From: Brucella pituitosa
Lineage (GTDB): Bacteria; Pseudomonadota; Alphaproteobacteria; Rhizobiales; Rhizobiaceae
Direction of reading: 5' to 3'
NCBI RefSeq assembly: GCF_003049685.1
Contig: NZ_PYSY02000001.1
Coordinates: 248,001-312,000 of the forward strand
Length of the DNA stretch: 64,000 bases
The position numbers and the translations under genes are program-made. A model generated the notes under the pieces. That model ran no database searches and was not told the origin of the DNA. It was given only the letters and a program-made list of their open reading frames with translations. Below are positions 18,912 through 27,395 of the stretch, piece after piece (positions within the stretch are counted from its first letter, which is position 1; the number at the start of each line of letters is the position of its first letter).

Positions 18912-20464
18912 CACGCAAACAGTCCATGCAGAAACCAGCGCGGATGATTGGCACCGTCATAAAGGCCTTCGCGGAAAATCCAGAAGCGCTGGCCGTTCTC
19001 GTCTTCCACCCGGTAATAATCGCGCAGCTCCGGAACCGCGTGACCGATTGCGATCCACCATTCCGGTTCGATCCTTTCCGGTCCTTCGGCAAGGCGCACA
19101 TGATGGCGCACCCGCCGCCACAGGAAAAACGAAGGCGGACTGTCGGGCACTTCCGCCACGCTTTCGATCAACTGCGGCGGGCGAAACAGTTTTATGGGGC
19201 GCGCAGGCGGATCACCGGGAAGCATTGGTGCACTCTCATAATCGGCTTCGCCCTTGCCATCCGTGTGCAGGGCAGGGCGCAGGCCGAAGGCCCGTTCAGG
19301 AATATGCGTGTTGCGCGAAAAGGAGACGAGAACGCGGTTCTGTCCAAGCCGCGCCGAAAGCCGGTCGACAAGCTGGCCGAACCCGGCCTCATCTTCCTCA
19401 TGCTGGTCGAGCCCTGTCTGGCGCTGGGCGATTGCCGCACTGCGCAGCGCTGCCAGCCGGATCATGTCGAAGCCGAAACCGGCATCGAGCGGGTCGGTCA
19501 AGGCGTTGAGCCTTTCACGCGCAAGGCGCAGGAAAACCTTGTCGCTGCGCAAGGGCTGGCCGGTTTCGATGTGGATATGACGCACTTCGCCATCGACACG
19601 GAAGAAGGAGGCCTCAATCAGAAGCGCGCCTTTTCCCTCCGGTTCAAGCTGCGCAAAAAGTTCCTGCGCCAGTTCTTGCAAGATGCGTTCGACCAGTTCC
19701 ATTGCGGTAACCGGCTCTGACAGGCGGCGCTCGACGGCACTGAGCGGCATGATGCGCAAGGGGGAAATCGGCGCGCGCTCGCGCCGCGCCAGCCGGTCGA
19801 GCCTGGTGGCAAGATCGGTGCCGAAGCGGGCGGTGAGTGCGGCGCGCGGAAGCCCCATCACATCGCCGATGCGTTTCAATCCGGCGCGCTTGAGGCCGGT
19901 TTCGGCAGATTGCGTCAGTTCAAGCGCGGAGAGCGGCAGGCGGGGAAGCAGCCGGTCGGCCTCTGCCCTGCTGAAGACACCGCCCTTCGTTCCCCGTGCC
20001 AGAAGTCGCGCGGCAAAACTGTTATCGGCAACCGCCGCCTGTACGCCAAGCCCGGCCCGTTCCAGACGCCGGATTGCATCGGCACGCATGGCGTCGAGCC
20101 CGCCAAAAAGATGCGCGCAGCCGGTTATGTCGAGCATTAGCCCATGCGGCTCATCGAAGGCGACAAGCGGCGTGTAACGTTCGCACCAATGGGCAAGACG
20201 CTTGAGCAATGCCGCATCGTGCTCGAGTGCTGCCGCTGCCACTTCTAGCTTTTCCACGCGGGCGCGTGCATCCGTCAGCGCCATGCCGGGAAAAAGGCCA
20301 AGCTTTACCGCTCCGGCATCCACCGCCGTCAGGCGCAGCGCATTGGCCGTACGCTCGGTCACAACCAAAGGCAGATGCGGTTTGCCGTCAGGCGGAGTGC
20401 TGCTGCGAAGCCGGTCGGTCGGCAGAAACGGAAACCAGAGGGCGAGAAACAGACGTTCTGCCAT
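18911..20464 (-). CDS. imuB: ImuB, catalytically inactive Y-family polymerase-like mutasome protein
   Basis: 517 residues if translation starts at the ATG at 20464 (MAERLFLALW); ATGs at 20479 and 20497 are alternatives, all inside the end of imuA. The N-terminal half has the fold of Y-family polymerases, but the first catalytic motif reads ALWFPFLPTDRL instead of the DMDAFFA type, so the metal-binding acids are missing. A long C-terminal extension follows. Family role: bridges DnaE2 to the beta clamp during mutagenic repair. The start overlaps imuA by about 77 bases and the end overlaps dnaE2 by three. Confidence 0.9.
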   Translation of the reverse strand: MAERLFLALWFPFLPTDRLRSSTPPDGKPHLPLVVTERTANALRLTAVDAGAVKLGLFPGMALTDARARVEKLEVAAAALEHDAALLKRLAHWCERYTPLVAFDEPHGLMLDITGCAHLFGGLDAMRADAIRRLERAGLGVQAAVADNSFAARLLARGTKGGVFSRAEADRLLPRLPLSALELTQSAETGLKRAGLKRIGDVMGLPRAALTARFGTDLATRLDRLARRERAPISPLRIMPLSAVERRLSEPVTAMELVERILQELAQELFAQLEPEGKGALLIEASFFRVDGEVRHIHIETGQPLRSDKVFLRLARERLNALTDPLDAGFGFDMIRLAALRSAAIAQRQTGLDQHEEDEAGFGQLVDRLSARLGQNRVLVSFSRNTHIPERAFGLRPALHTDGKGEADYESAPMLPGDPPARPIKLFRPPQLIESVAEVPDSPPSFFLWRRVRHHVRLAEGPERIEPEWWIAIGHAVPELRDYYRVEDENGQRFWIFREGLYDGANHPRWFLHGLFA

Positions 20465-21239
20465 CCCGTTCTCTTGCATCAAATTCAAGGGTTTCATTGT
20501 TCCATTCCATGATCCATTGCTCGCATGTGCCGTGGCGATTGCGCTCCAAAACCGCCGAAAAGACCGGCTTGCCGGGTGCGTTTGCTCCACTTGAACGGGA
20601 CGGCGCGGGCGCCACCCGCCAGCGGCTGACGGCAGCGCTTTGCACGCCTGTCCGGTGGCTCCGGAGCAGGATGACGGGCAGCTGCGCGGTTTCGGTTGCC
20701 AGAAAGAGACGACGCGAAGCGGTCAGGTCGAGGCATTTCGGTTGGCCTGTCACCGAGGCGACAACACCGGAAACAAGATGCGAGGCCTTGCCGCCGCTTC
20801 CGGCTTCCAGCGCATCGTTTGCCGCCTTCAGCACATCCTGTGCCGTGGGGCAGCGCACGATCAGAAGTCGCGACGGATCGATCCCGAAGGCATGAAGTCC
20901 CGGCGGATAAAGCCCGCCATATTCACTTGCAGCGCTTTCTTCCTCGATCCAGATAATCGGGCGACGAGGCTCTATGGCGCATTCTGCGGCGCGGGCGGCA
21001 AAGGCGAGCGCAAAGCCGGTCGCGGCCATATGCGCGCCGGGGTTTTCGGCAAAAACCTCATGCAGCGCGTCGCCTGCAAGGCCATGCGGAAAGGCGGCAT
21101 CCGCCCCGGCAAGGCCGAGCGTGAAACTGCGCGCCCGCCCGAAGCCCGTTTGCCCCTGATTTGCAAAACTGCCTTGCGGATCGTTGCCTTCAATGGTCGT
21201 AACCATGCGCCGCAGCGCCGCGATGTCGATGCCGCTCAC
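20388..21239 (-). CDS. imuA: ImuA, RecA-like SOS mutagenesis protein
   Basis: 283 residues from a GTG at 21239, with GGAATC upstream; an ATG at 21206 is a shorter option. It is the first gene of the imuA-imuB-dnaE2 operon. The body resembles RecA/SulA-type ImuA proteins of Alphaproteobacteria, including HEVFAENPGAHMAATGFALAFA and IWIEEESAASEYGGLYPPGLHAFGID. The C-terminal ~25 residues (ARERDGRTSVSRPLVS) are read in a frame that overlaps the start of imuB. Known role: required with ImuB for DnaE2-dependent mutagenesis. A LexA box lies 19 bases upstream. Confidence 0.9.
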   Translation of the reverse strand: MSGIDIAALRRMVTTIEGNDPQGSFANQGQTGFGRARSFTLGLAGADAAFPHGLAGDALHEVFAENPGAHMAATGFALAFAARAAECAIEPRRPIIWIEEESAASEYGGLYPPGLHAFGIDPSRLLIVRCPTAQDVLKAANDALEAGSGGKASHLVSGVVASVTGQPKCLDLTASRRLFLATETAQLPVILLRSHRTGVQSAAVSRWRVAPAPSRSSGANAPGKPVFSAVLERNRHGTCEQWIMEWNNETLEFDARERDGRTSVSRPLVSVSADRPASQQHSA

Positions 21240-21258
21240 GTCTAGATTCCATCTTTTT

Positions 21259-21273
21259 GTTCTCTATATGTTC
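21259..21273 (-). promoter_or_regulatory. LexA box of the imuA-imuB-dnaE2 operon
   Basis: GTTCTCTATATGTTC matches the alphaproteobacterial SOS box GTTC-N7-GTTC exactly (GAAC-N7-GAAC on the coding strand). It lies 19 bases before the imuA start, a position that would block the promoter. Confidence 0.88.
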
Positions 21274-21312
21274 TAGTATTGAATCGAGTGAGGCAAGAGT
21301 CAAGCGGGATCA

Positions 21313-21376
21313 GAAATCAGTCCAGTGGACTGATTTCCTTGTGTAGGCGTTTCACACTTTTTGGGATGCGCTCTAT
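21313..21376. repeat. Mosaic intergenic repeat: 12-base inverted repeat plus a partial family B element
   Basis: 21313-21337 is GAAATCAGTCCA, one base, then TGGACTGATTTC: a perfect 12-base inverted repeat. Directly after it, 21344-21376 (GGCGTTTCACACTTTTTGGG...GCGCTCTA) matches the right part of the element at 38109-38210. It lies just outside the imuA promoter. Confidence 0.65.
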
Positions 21377-21397
21377 CATCGCGATAGCGGTTTTGGA

Positions 21398-21754
21398 TTA
21401 GGCGGCTTCCCTGAAAGGCACGCCTGCCAGTTGCGCCAGATGGCCGGGAAGGTCGGTGCCTGCACCAGCCGCATTGATCGTGTCGAAATAATCATGCCAG
21501 CCGGTGGCGGTGATTCCGGCAATCAGCATGTCGAGAGCTGCTTCATCCGGGAAACGCCAGATGGCGAAGAAGCTCTGGTCGGGTGCAAAAGGCTTTGTCG
21601 CGTCGACGGGACCTAATGCCAAGGCCTCGATACCGAGCGCGGCAAGCCCGCCCATACCCGCGCCGACTTTCTCAAAGAAGGCCTGCCTGCCTTCAGCATC
21701 AAGCCCGTGCCAGCTCGATTTCGGGGAATAAAGCTCGGCGAGGTAATAGGTCAT
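21398..21754 (-). CDS. DUF6616-like protein in a MarR operon
   Basis: 118 residues. The ATG overlaps the stop codon of the upstream marR gene (ATGA), so translation is probably coupled. No signal peptide or membrane segment. The sequence (MTYYLAELYSPKSSWHGL..., FFAIWRFPDEAALDMLI, ATGWHDYFDTINAAG) suggests a small ferredoxin-like alpha/beta barrel; I match it to the DUF6616 family from memory only. Function unknown. The MarR partner and its palindromic operator suggest response to a small hydrophobic or aromatic compound. Confidence 0.65.
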   Translation of the reverse strand: MTYYLAELYSPKSSWHGLDAEGRQAFFEKVGAGMGGLAALGIEALALGPVDATKPFAPDQSFFAIWRFPDEAALDMLIAGITATGWHDYFDTINAAGAGTDLPGHLAQLAGVPFREAA

Positions 21755-22281
21755 GTCATATCCCTTAGGGTTTCATTGATCTTGAAAGAGCGACCGGCAT
21801 CGGTGCGGCTCCAGATGCGGCGCAGCAAGGTGCTGAGAAGCTGCTGTTCGCCTGACGAGAGATCGCTCATCAGGCTTGCAATCCATGCGGTATGTTGTTC
21901 GAAAAGCTGTTGCGCCAGCAGCATCCCTTCGGATGTCAGCCGGACAGTCAGCTTGCGGCGGTCCTCGCTATCCGCGTGACGCTTGAGGAAACCATCACGC
22001 TCCAGCCCGTCCAGCAGGCCGGTGATGGTGGCGCGCGTGACACCTGCGCGTTCTGAAAGCTCGTGCGGCGAGAGGCCGTCAGCTGCATTGTGCAGCAGAA
22101 ACAGCAGGACGAATTTGCCCTCCGAAAGCTTGTGCGGTGCAAGCCGGTTGGCGCAATCACGGTCAATGGCCGCAGCAAGCGACAAGACTTCAAAGCAGGT
22201 TTTCAGCGCGTCGGTGGACGGGCTGTGACGGCGTTCCATTTCGCCCAGAAGGGCGTGGTGCTTTTGCTCGATTATTTCCAT
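21751..22281 (-). CDS. MarR family transcriptional regulator
   Basis: 176 residues from the ATG at 22281. The frame extends 36 bases further, but that would encode through an 18-base palindrome better explained as the operator. The winged helix-turn-helix is visible around residues 70-120 (LSPHELSERAGVTRATITGLLDGLERDGFLKRHADSEDRRKLTVRLT), with the DxRxxxxxLT wing. MarR proteins usually repress their own operon and release DNA on binding a ligand. The coupled DUF6616-like gene is the only obvious target. Confidence 0.88.
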   Translation of the reverse strand: MEIIEQKHHALLGEMERRHSPSTDALKTCFEVLSLAAAIDRDCANRLAPHKLSEGKFVLLFLLHNAADGLSPHELSERAGVTRATITGLLDGLERDGFLKRHADSEDRRKLTVRLTSEGMLLAQQLFEQHTAWIASLMSDLSSGEQQLLSTLLRRIWSRTDAGRSFKINETLRDMT

Positions 22282-22292
22282 ACGGTGACTTA

Positions 22293-22310
22293 TAGTATGG
22301 CGCCATACTA
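22293..22310. promoter_or_regulatory. Probable MarR operator
   Basis: TAGTATGGCGCCATACTA is a perfect 18-base palindrome 12 bases before the MarR start codon. Length, symmetry and position fit a MarR dimer site. It also lies in the shared upstream region of the divergent ParD-like gene. Confidence 0.7.
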
Positions 22311-22366
22311 AATGCAAGTGACTTTGATTGCTTGAGCAGGAACAGTGGAGAGCTTGATCGATAGGT

Positions 22367-22394
22367 ATATACGGTTTATATATGATCCGTATAT
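22367..22394. promoter_or_regulatory. Inverted repeat before the ParD-like gene
   Basis: ATATACGG-N12-CCGTATAT, 24 bases before the ATG of the ParD-like gene, within a TA-rich promoter-like stretch. The position suits autorepression of the kind typical of ribbon-helix-helix antitoxins. That is inference. Confidence 0.5.
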
Positions 22395-22418
22395 GAACTA
22401 TATGGTCTGGACAATGCT

Positions 22419-22640
22419 ATGGGTATCGTGAAAATCGGCGATGAACTGCATGAGGAACTGCGCAAGGCGAGTGACGTCATGTGCCGTTCGATCAATGCGC
22501 AGGCTGAATACTGGATGAAGATCGGCATGCTGGCACAAGCCCATCCCGACCTGTCGTTCAACGAGATCGTGCAGATGCAGTTGCGCGCAGCGCAGGTCGA
22601 GCTGCCGGTTCTGCCCGTTCTTACTGTGCAATCGTCATGA
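22419..22640 (+). CDS. ParD-like antitoxin family protein
   Basis: 73 residues. It matches the ParD-like family (formerly DUF3423): MGIVKIGDELHEELRKAS, then SINAQAEYWMKIGMLA and a hydrophobic EIVQMQLRAAQ. The family is a ribbon-helix-helix antitoxin type, but no ParE-like or PIN toxin is next to it. Its stop codon overlaps the start of a methionine aminopeptidase gene (ATGA), an unusual partner. An inverted repeat upstream may be its operator. Confidence 0.75.
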   Translation: MGIVKIGDELHEELRKASDVMCRSINAQAEYWMKIGMLAQAHPDLSFNEIVQMQLRAAQVELPVLPVLTVQSS

Positions 22641-23425
22641 CCAAGACATCTGCTGAAGTGGAGAAAATGGCGGCATCCGGCGCGCTGCTCGCCTCCGTTT
22701 TTACACTTCTCGACCGCACGCCGCTGGCGGGCATGACCACGATGCAGGTCAACGATCTGGTGGAGGATTATATTACCCGCGAATTGCAGGCACGGCCTGC
22801 CAGCAAGGGGCAATATGATTTTCCCTATGTGCTGAACAGTTCCAAGAATGAAGTTGTCTGCCACGGCATGCCGTCGGATGACGAGATCATTGAAAACGGC
22901 GAGATCATCAACTTCGATATCACGCTGGAAAAGGACGGCTATATCGCCGATTCCAGCAAGACCTACATGGTCGGTGACGTTGCTCCCTTTGCCTCGCGGC
23001 TGGTCCGTGTGACCTATGAGGCGCTGTGGAAGGGGATTGCTGCCGTGCGACCCGGCGCGACGCTGGGCGATATCGGCCATGCCATCGAGCGTCACGCCAA
23101 GCGGCATGATTACAGCATCGTGCGGGAATATTGCGGCCACGGTATCGGTCGCGAGATGCATGAGGAACCGCAGGTTCTGCATTTCGGCAAGCCGGGCACC
23201 GGCGTTCGTCTCCGCGAAGGCATGGTGTTCACCATCGAGCCGATGCTCAATCAGGGAACGGCCAAGGTGAAGACCGAAAAGGACGGCTGGACGGTGGTGA
23301 CGCGTGACGGAAAACTGTCAGCGCAGTTTGAGCATACTGTCGCAGTCACCTCAAATGGCGTGCGGGTGCTGACCTTGCGTCCCGGTGAAGAAAAGATGCT
23401 GGCGGGTATAAAACACGCCGCTTGA
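22637..23425 (+). CDS. map: Type I methionine aminopeptidase, coupled to a ParD-like gene
   Basis: 262 residues. All catalytic and metal-binding positions of type I MAP are conserved: His in VVCHGMP, Asp in INFDIT, Asp in ADSSKTY, His in GHGIGREMHE, Glu in FTIEPML and Glu in FEHTV. It removes N-terminal methionine from new proteins. The long N-terminal Zn-finger of eukaryotic type I is absent. The coupling to a ParD-like gene suggests an accessory paralogue; the housekeeping map would be elsewhere and is not visible here. Confidence 0.9.
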   Translation: MTKTSAEVEKMAASGALLASVFTLLDRTPLAGMTTMQVNDLVEDYITRELQARPASKGQYDFPYVLNSSKNEVVCHGMPSDDEIIENGEIINFDITLEKDGYIADSSKTYMVGDVAPFASRLVRVTYEALWKGIAAVRPGATLGDIGHAIERHAKRHDYSIVREYCGHGIGREMHEEPQVLHFGKPGTGVRLREGMVFTIEPMLNQGTAKVKTEKDGWTVVTRDGKLSAQFEHTVAVTSNGVRVLTLRPGEEKMLAGIKHAA

Positions 23426-23427
23426 TC

Positions 23428-23970
23428 TCATGCGATCCTGCCGGTTATCCAGAGCACAAAGACAATCGTCCCGCCCACACTCATTCCAGCGGCAAGAATG
23501 GTCCCTGCGATGACGGGCGCGAGTTTCAGGAAAGAAATATGGGGCGTTATTTCCAGCCGGAAATTCGCCCTGATCTTTTCAGGGGTCAGGCAGGTGATTT
23601 CGTAATTCCCGGCTGTCGTGCAGTCGAAATAACCCAAGGCGTGGGAAGCATTGCCGCGCATGTCGGTCCGCCGGACGCTCAACAGGAAGCGGCTTGCGGA
23701 ATGATAGGCAATCGGCGCGCCGGTCGCGCAGGCTTTGATGGCAAACCGCGTTGAGAAATAGGCCGTGCCGGGGAGAATGGTAAACGGCGGAAACACGATG
23801 CTGATCGCGTAGCGTCCGGCGTTCGGCAAATGAAAGACATGTGGCCGGGCGTTGCCCGCAAACTGGTGCCGGACATCAGGCGCAATCATTTTCCACAGAA
23901 TGGGTATGCAGCGGATCAGTAGATAGATGCCGAGCAGAATGCAGACAGGTAGGGCCAGATAGAAAGACAA
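23428..23970 (-). CDS. Membrane protein of unknown function with two terminal helices
   Basis: 180 residues. One transmembrane helix lies at the N-terminus (FYLALPVCILLGIYLLI) and another at the C-terminus (LAPVIAGTILAAGMSVGGTIVFVLWI), with a ~110-residue domain between them, probably beta-rich and periplasmic. That domain contains two Cys (FDCTT, EITCLT) that could form a disulfide. No family recognised. It is convergent with the ParD/Map pair, with a two-base gap, and downstream of argG beyond a terminator. Confidence 0.6.
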   Translation of the reverse strand: MSFYLALPVCILLGIYLLIRCIPILWKMIAPDVRHQFAGNARPHVFHLPNAGRYAISIVFPPFTILPGTAYFSTRFAIKACATGAPIAYHSASRFLLSVRRTDMRGNASHALGYFDCTTAGNYEITCLTPEKIRANFRLEITPHISFLKLAPVIAGTILAAGMSVGGTIVFVLWITGRIA

Positions 23971-23994
23971 AATTCACGTCCCGCTCTAAAAACA

Positions 23995-24018
23995 AAAGCC
24001 CGCCGGGAGGCGGGCTTT
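23995..24018 (-). terminator. Terminator of argG
   Basis: 10-pair stem, AAAGCCCGCC / GGCGGGCTTT, with a GGGA loop, followed on the minus strand by TGTTTTTAGA. It lies 19 bases past the argG stop codon. Confidence 0.8.
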
Positions 24019-24036
24019 CGCATTGATGTGATCCGA

Positions 24037-25257
24037 TTAGCGACGGTCGCGGGCAGCCAATGTGCGCAGACGAAGCGCATTGAGCTTGATGAAGCCCGCT
24101 GCGTCCTTCTGGTCGTAAGCGCCCTGATCGTCTTCGAAAGTGACGAGCTTGTCGGAATAGAGCGACTTGTCCGATTCACGGCCAGTTACGATCACATTGC
24201 CCTTATAGAGCTTGAGCGTGACTTCACCTTCGACATGACGCTGGCTGAGGTCGATAGCAGCCTGCAGCATTTCGCGTTCCGGCGAGAACCAGAAGCCGTA
24301 ATAGATCAGCTCTGCATAACGTGGCATCAGCTCATCCTTGAGGTGCGCTGCACCGCGATCGAGCGTGATCGATTCGATGGCGCGGTGTGCAGCCAGCAGG
24401 ATCGTGCCGCCCGGCGTTTCGTAGACGCCACGCGATTTCATGCCGACGAAGCGGTTTTCCACGAGGTCGAGACGACCGATGCCATTGTCGCGGCCATAGT
24501 CGTTGAGCTTGGCAAGAAGTGTCGCAGGCGACAGACGTTCGCCATTGATCGAAACGGCATCACCCTTTTCAAAGCCAACCTTGATGATGGTTGGTGTGTC
24601 AGGTGCCGATTCTGGTGAAATCGTGCGCATATGCACATATTCCGGCGCTTCGATTGCCGGATCTTCCAGAACCTTGCCTTCGGAGGAAGAGTGCAGCAGG
24701 TTGGCGTCAACCGAGAATGGCGCTTCGCCCTTCTTGTCCTTGGCAACCGGAATCTGGTGCTGTTCAGCAAATTCGAGCAGATGTGTGCGGCTCTTGAACG
24801 ACCAGTCGCGCCATGGAGCGATGATCTTGATGTCCGGGTTCAGCGCATAAGCGGAAAGCTCGAAGCGAACCTGATCATTGCCCTTGCCAGTCGCGCCGTG
24901 CGCAATTGCGTCAGCGCCGGTCTTCTTGGCGATCTCGATGAGATGCTTGGAGATCAGCGGACGGGCAATCGAAGTACCGAGCAGATAGACGCCTTCATAG
25001 ACGGCATTGGCGCGGAACATAGGGAAGACGAAATCGCGCACGAATTCTTCGCGCACATCCTCAACGAAGATTTCCTTGATGCCCAGCATTTCCGCCTTCT
25101 TGCGTGCTGGTTCAAGCTCTTCGCCCTGGCCGAGATCGGCGGTAAAGGTCACGACTTCTGCGTTAAGCTCAGTCTGCAACCATTTCAGGATGATCGAGGT
25201 GTCGAGACCGCCCGAATAGGCGAGAACGACCTTTTTAACGTCTTTCAGCTTGCTCAT
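24037..25257 (-). CDS. argG: Argininosuccinate synthase
   Basis: 406 residues, normal length. Condenses citrulline and aspartate with ATP to argininosuccinate in arginine biosynthesis. The ATP-binding loop is [10 protein letters not shown] near the N-terminus. Other visible motifs are [14 protein letters not shown] and the C-terminal synthase helix with [13 protein letters not shown]. It stands alone between its terminator and a divergent methyltransferase gene. Confidence 0.96.
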   Translation of the reverse strand: MSKLKDVKKVVLAYSGGLDTSIILKWLQTELNAEVVTFTADLGQGEELEPARKKAEMLGIKEIFVEDVREEFVRDFVFPMFRANAVYEGVYLLGTSIARPLISKHLIEIAKKTGADAIAHGATGKGNDQVRFELSAYALNPDIKIIAPWRDWSFKSRTHLLEFAEQHQIPVAKDKKGEAPFSVDANLLHSSSEGKVLEDPAIEAPEYVHMRTISPESAPDTPTIIKVGFEKGDAVSINGERLSPATLLAKLNDYGRDNGIGRLDLVENRFVGMKSRGVYETPGGTILLAAHRAIESITLDRGAAHLKDELMPRYAELIYYGFWFSPEREMLQAAIDLSQRHVEGEVTLKLYKGNVIVTGRESDKSLYSDKLVTFEDDQGAYDQKDAAGFIKLNALRLRTLAARDRR

Positions 25258-25438
25258 AGTTCACTTCCGTCTGAGATGCGATTGTGGCCCAAAGGGCCGT
25301 AGAACAGGATGTTGCAGTTCTTTTATCAGTTGCTAAGCGGCGCGCAAGCCGGATGGCACTTTGTCAGCGAAAAGAAAGCGTCATCTGCCATTATGGATAG
25401 TCTTGACTGTCACTTTGATTTGTAACTATAAAAGTTAC

Positions 25439-26125
25439 ATGATTAAATCTGGCAATCCATTTTCTGATCCGCAGGTCGTCGCCCATTATGCCGAAGGGCC
25501 GCCGAAAGCTGTGCCGGGCTTTCGGGATATGCAGCGCATGACGCGTTTGCTGCTTGCCGAACACCTATCCGATACTGCAAGAATTCTGGTGTTGGGTGCG
25601 GGCGGTGGTCTTGAACTCAGGCTCTTTGCTGAAAGTCATCCATTCTGGACGTTTGAAGGGGTTGATCCGTCTGCCGAAATGCTTCAATTGGCGCGGCAAA
25701 ACCTTGGCTCCAATGCGGTTCGTGTGAACTTCCACGAAGGCTATATCGGTAGCGCATCGCCGGGACCGTTTGATGGTTCTGTCTGTCTGCTGACCATGCA
25801 TTTTCTGGATGAGGAAACGCGCAGGCAAACGCTCGCGGAGGTGCATCGTCGGCTGAAGCCCGGGGCACCGTTCATTTTGGCGCATTTCAGCTTTGAACAG
25901 GACAATGCCGACGAACGAGCATTGTGGCTGTCACGCTATGCTGCCTTTTTGAATGATTCCGGTGTCGATCTGGCAAGTGCAGTGAAAGCCAGTGCTGCGA
26001 TCAAAGAACGCCTTCACATTCTAACACCGCAGCAGGACGAGGCGCTGATACGTGGTGCGGGCTTCAAGGATCTGAGCCTTTTCTATGCATCTTTCACCTA
26101 TCGCGGATGGGTTGCTTACGCATAA
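25439..26125 (+). CDS. Class I SAM-dependent methyltransferase
   Basis: 228 residues from the ATG at 25439 (MIKSGNPFSDP); the frame extends upstream into sequence without protein character. The SAM-binding motif I is LVLGAGGGLELRLF, motif II region GVDPSAEMLQLA, followed by the DGSVCLLTMHFL post-motif. It belongs to the seven-stranded Rossmann methyltransferases. The substrate is not evident. There is no strong ribosome binding site, which leaves the start slightly uncertain. Confidence 0.8.
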   Translation: MIKSGNPFSDPQVVAHYAEGPPKAVPGFRDMQRMTRLLLAEHLSDTARILVLGAGGGLELRLFAESHPFWTFEGVDPSAEMLQLARQNLGSNAVRVNFHEGYIGSASPGPFDGSVCLLTMHFLDEETRRQTLAEVHRRLKPGAPFILAHFSFEQDNADERALWLSRYAAFLNDSGVDLASAVKASAAIKERLHILTPQQDEALIRGAGFKDLSLFYASFTYRGWVAYA

Positions 26126-26170
26126 ACAAGGGGCGCTGAGACGGCTAAAAAATCCTGTGGCGGCGCAATT

Positions 26171-26197
26171 GAATTCGCGTTAGCTTGCCGCGAATTC
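26171..26197. other. Perfect hairpin just before the LysE-family gene
   Basis: GAATTCGCG / CGCGAATTC with a 9-base spacer. It ends 15 bases before the LysE start codon and is followed by CGGAGTG. It could be an operator, a leader hairpin affecting translation, or the terminator of the upstream methyltransferase gene; no U-run supports the last. Confidence 0.35.
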
Positions 26198-26212
26198 TCG
26201 GAGTGCCTTTCG

Positions 26213-26872
26213 ATGTCTTTTCTGACAAACCTGACCTTCATTCCCGAATGGACCATCTTCGTCCAGTTCGTGATCGCTACTGCAATTTTATCCATCACCC
26301 CCGGCCCGGATATGACGCTTTTCGTCGGGCGTGCCCTGTCTGAAGGGAAGGCGGCTGGTTTTGCCTGTATGGCAGGCGCAAGCACGGGCATTGTCGTGCA
26401 TACAAGCATGGTGGCGTTGGGGCTTTCTGCGCTTATCCTCGCTTCGCCTGCAGCCTTCACGGCCCTGAAAGCCGTTGGTGCGATTTATCTTGTGTGGCTT
26501 GCCGTGCAGGCTATTCGCAAAGGATCGGCATTCTCGCCTGAAAAGAACGGTGGTAAGAAGCATACGCTGTTCCAGAACTGGGCGACCGGACTTGGCATCA
26601 ATCTGCTCAACCCGAAGATCATTCTGTTCAACATGACCTTCCTGCCGCAGTTCGTTTCCGCACATGATCCACATGCTATGGGAAAACTGTTCTTCCTTGG
26701 CCTGTCGTTCATACCGCTGGCGTTGCCTTTCACCATTCCTATGGTGGTTGCAGCCGACAGGTTTGCTGGTCTTCTTAAGAAGAACCCAACGGTTACACGG
26801 ATTGTGGATTGGCTTTTTGCCGGTATTTTCTCAGCTTTCGCGCTGAAGATCATCACCGCACAGGCGAAGTAA
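26213..26872 (+). CDS. LysE/RhtB family amino acid exporter
   Basis: 219 residues with about six transmembrane helices. The family signature ITPGPDM is near residue 28, followed by VGRALSEGKAAGF with the LysE/RhtB motif, and GINLLNPKIILFN in the middle. Members export amino acids or homoserine lactones. The substrate cannot be assigned. Converges with the gene at 26877; a stem inside that gene (26884-26909) may serve as shared terminator. Confidence 0.88.
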   Translation: MSFLTNLTFIPEWTIFVQFVIATAILSITPGPDMTLFVGRALSEGKAAGFACMAGASTGIVVHTSMVALGLSALILASPAAFTALKAVGAIYLVWLAVQAIRKGSAFSPEKNGGKKHTLFQNWATGLGINLLNPKIILFNMTFLPQFVSAHDPHAMGKLFFLGLSFIPLALPFTIPMVVAADRFAGLLKKNPTVTRIVDWLFAGIFSAFALKIITAQAK

Positions 26873-26876
26873 ATCG

Positions 26877-27389
26877 CTATTCAGCCGGGCGGGCTAAAAA
26901 TCGCCCGGCGTTGCGACCGGCAATCAGCCAGTAGACGAAGCCGCCGACAATGCCAGAGCAGGCGCCGGTGGTGTAAAGCATGACAGAGAATGAATCGATC
27001 GGTTCCATCTGCCATGTGAAAAGGCCGATTGAGATCATGGCAAACAAGCTGATCAGTAGTCCACCTACGCAATAGAAAAGCGAAGATGTTACAGGCTTGG
27101 TCTCACTATAGATGACCATTCCAAGTGCTGGGAAAAAGCTGAACGCGCCTGCAATGCCTGCAAAGAAGAATCCACCCAAGTGCAATGCAGCCTGAAAACC
27201 TTCAGAACCCCAATTTCCAACAAAGGGATTGAAAGCGTCGGTACCATCAACATCGTGCCGGAGCAACGTGTTGAGGTCGAATTGGCCGTAAAGAACCGCC
27301 GCAAGAAAATAGCCTGCAGCGAGAACCGCACAGCAATAGCCGAAACAGATAACGAACAAGCGAGTTATATAATCGAACGTGTCGGTCAA
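26877..27389 (-). CDS. Four-helix membrane protein downstream of rlmN
   Basis: 170 residues with four hydrophobic segments, roughly residues 11-36, 66-91, 100-122 and 137-160. A Gly-rich helix reads GGFFFAGIAGAFSF. There are no conserved catalytic residues and the family is not recognised. It begins six bases after the rlmN stop codon on the same strand, so the two are probably co-transcribed. The 3' end contains a GCCGGGCG / CGCCCGGC stem. Confidence 0.65.
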   Translation of the reverse strand: MTDTFDYITRLFVICFGYCCAVLAAGYFLAAVLYGQFDLNTLLRHDVDGTDAFNPFVGNWGSEGFQAALHLGGFFFAGIAGAFSFFPALGMVIYSETKPVTSSLFYCVGGLLISLFAMISIGLFTWQMEPIDSFSVMLYTTGACSGIVGGFVYWLIAGRNAGRFLARPAE

Positions 27390-27395
27390 CCGCGC

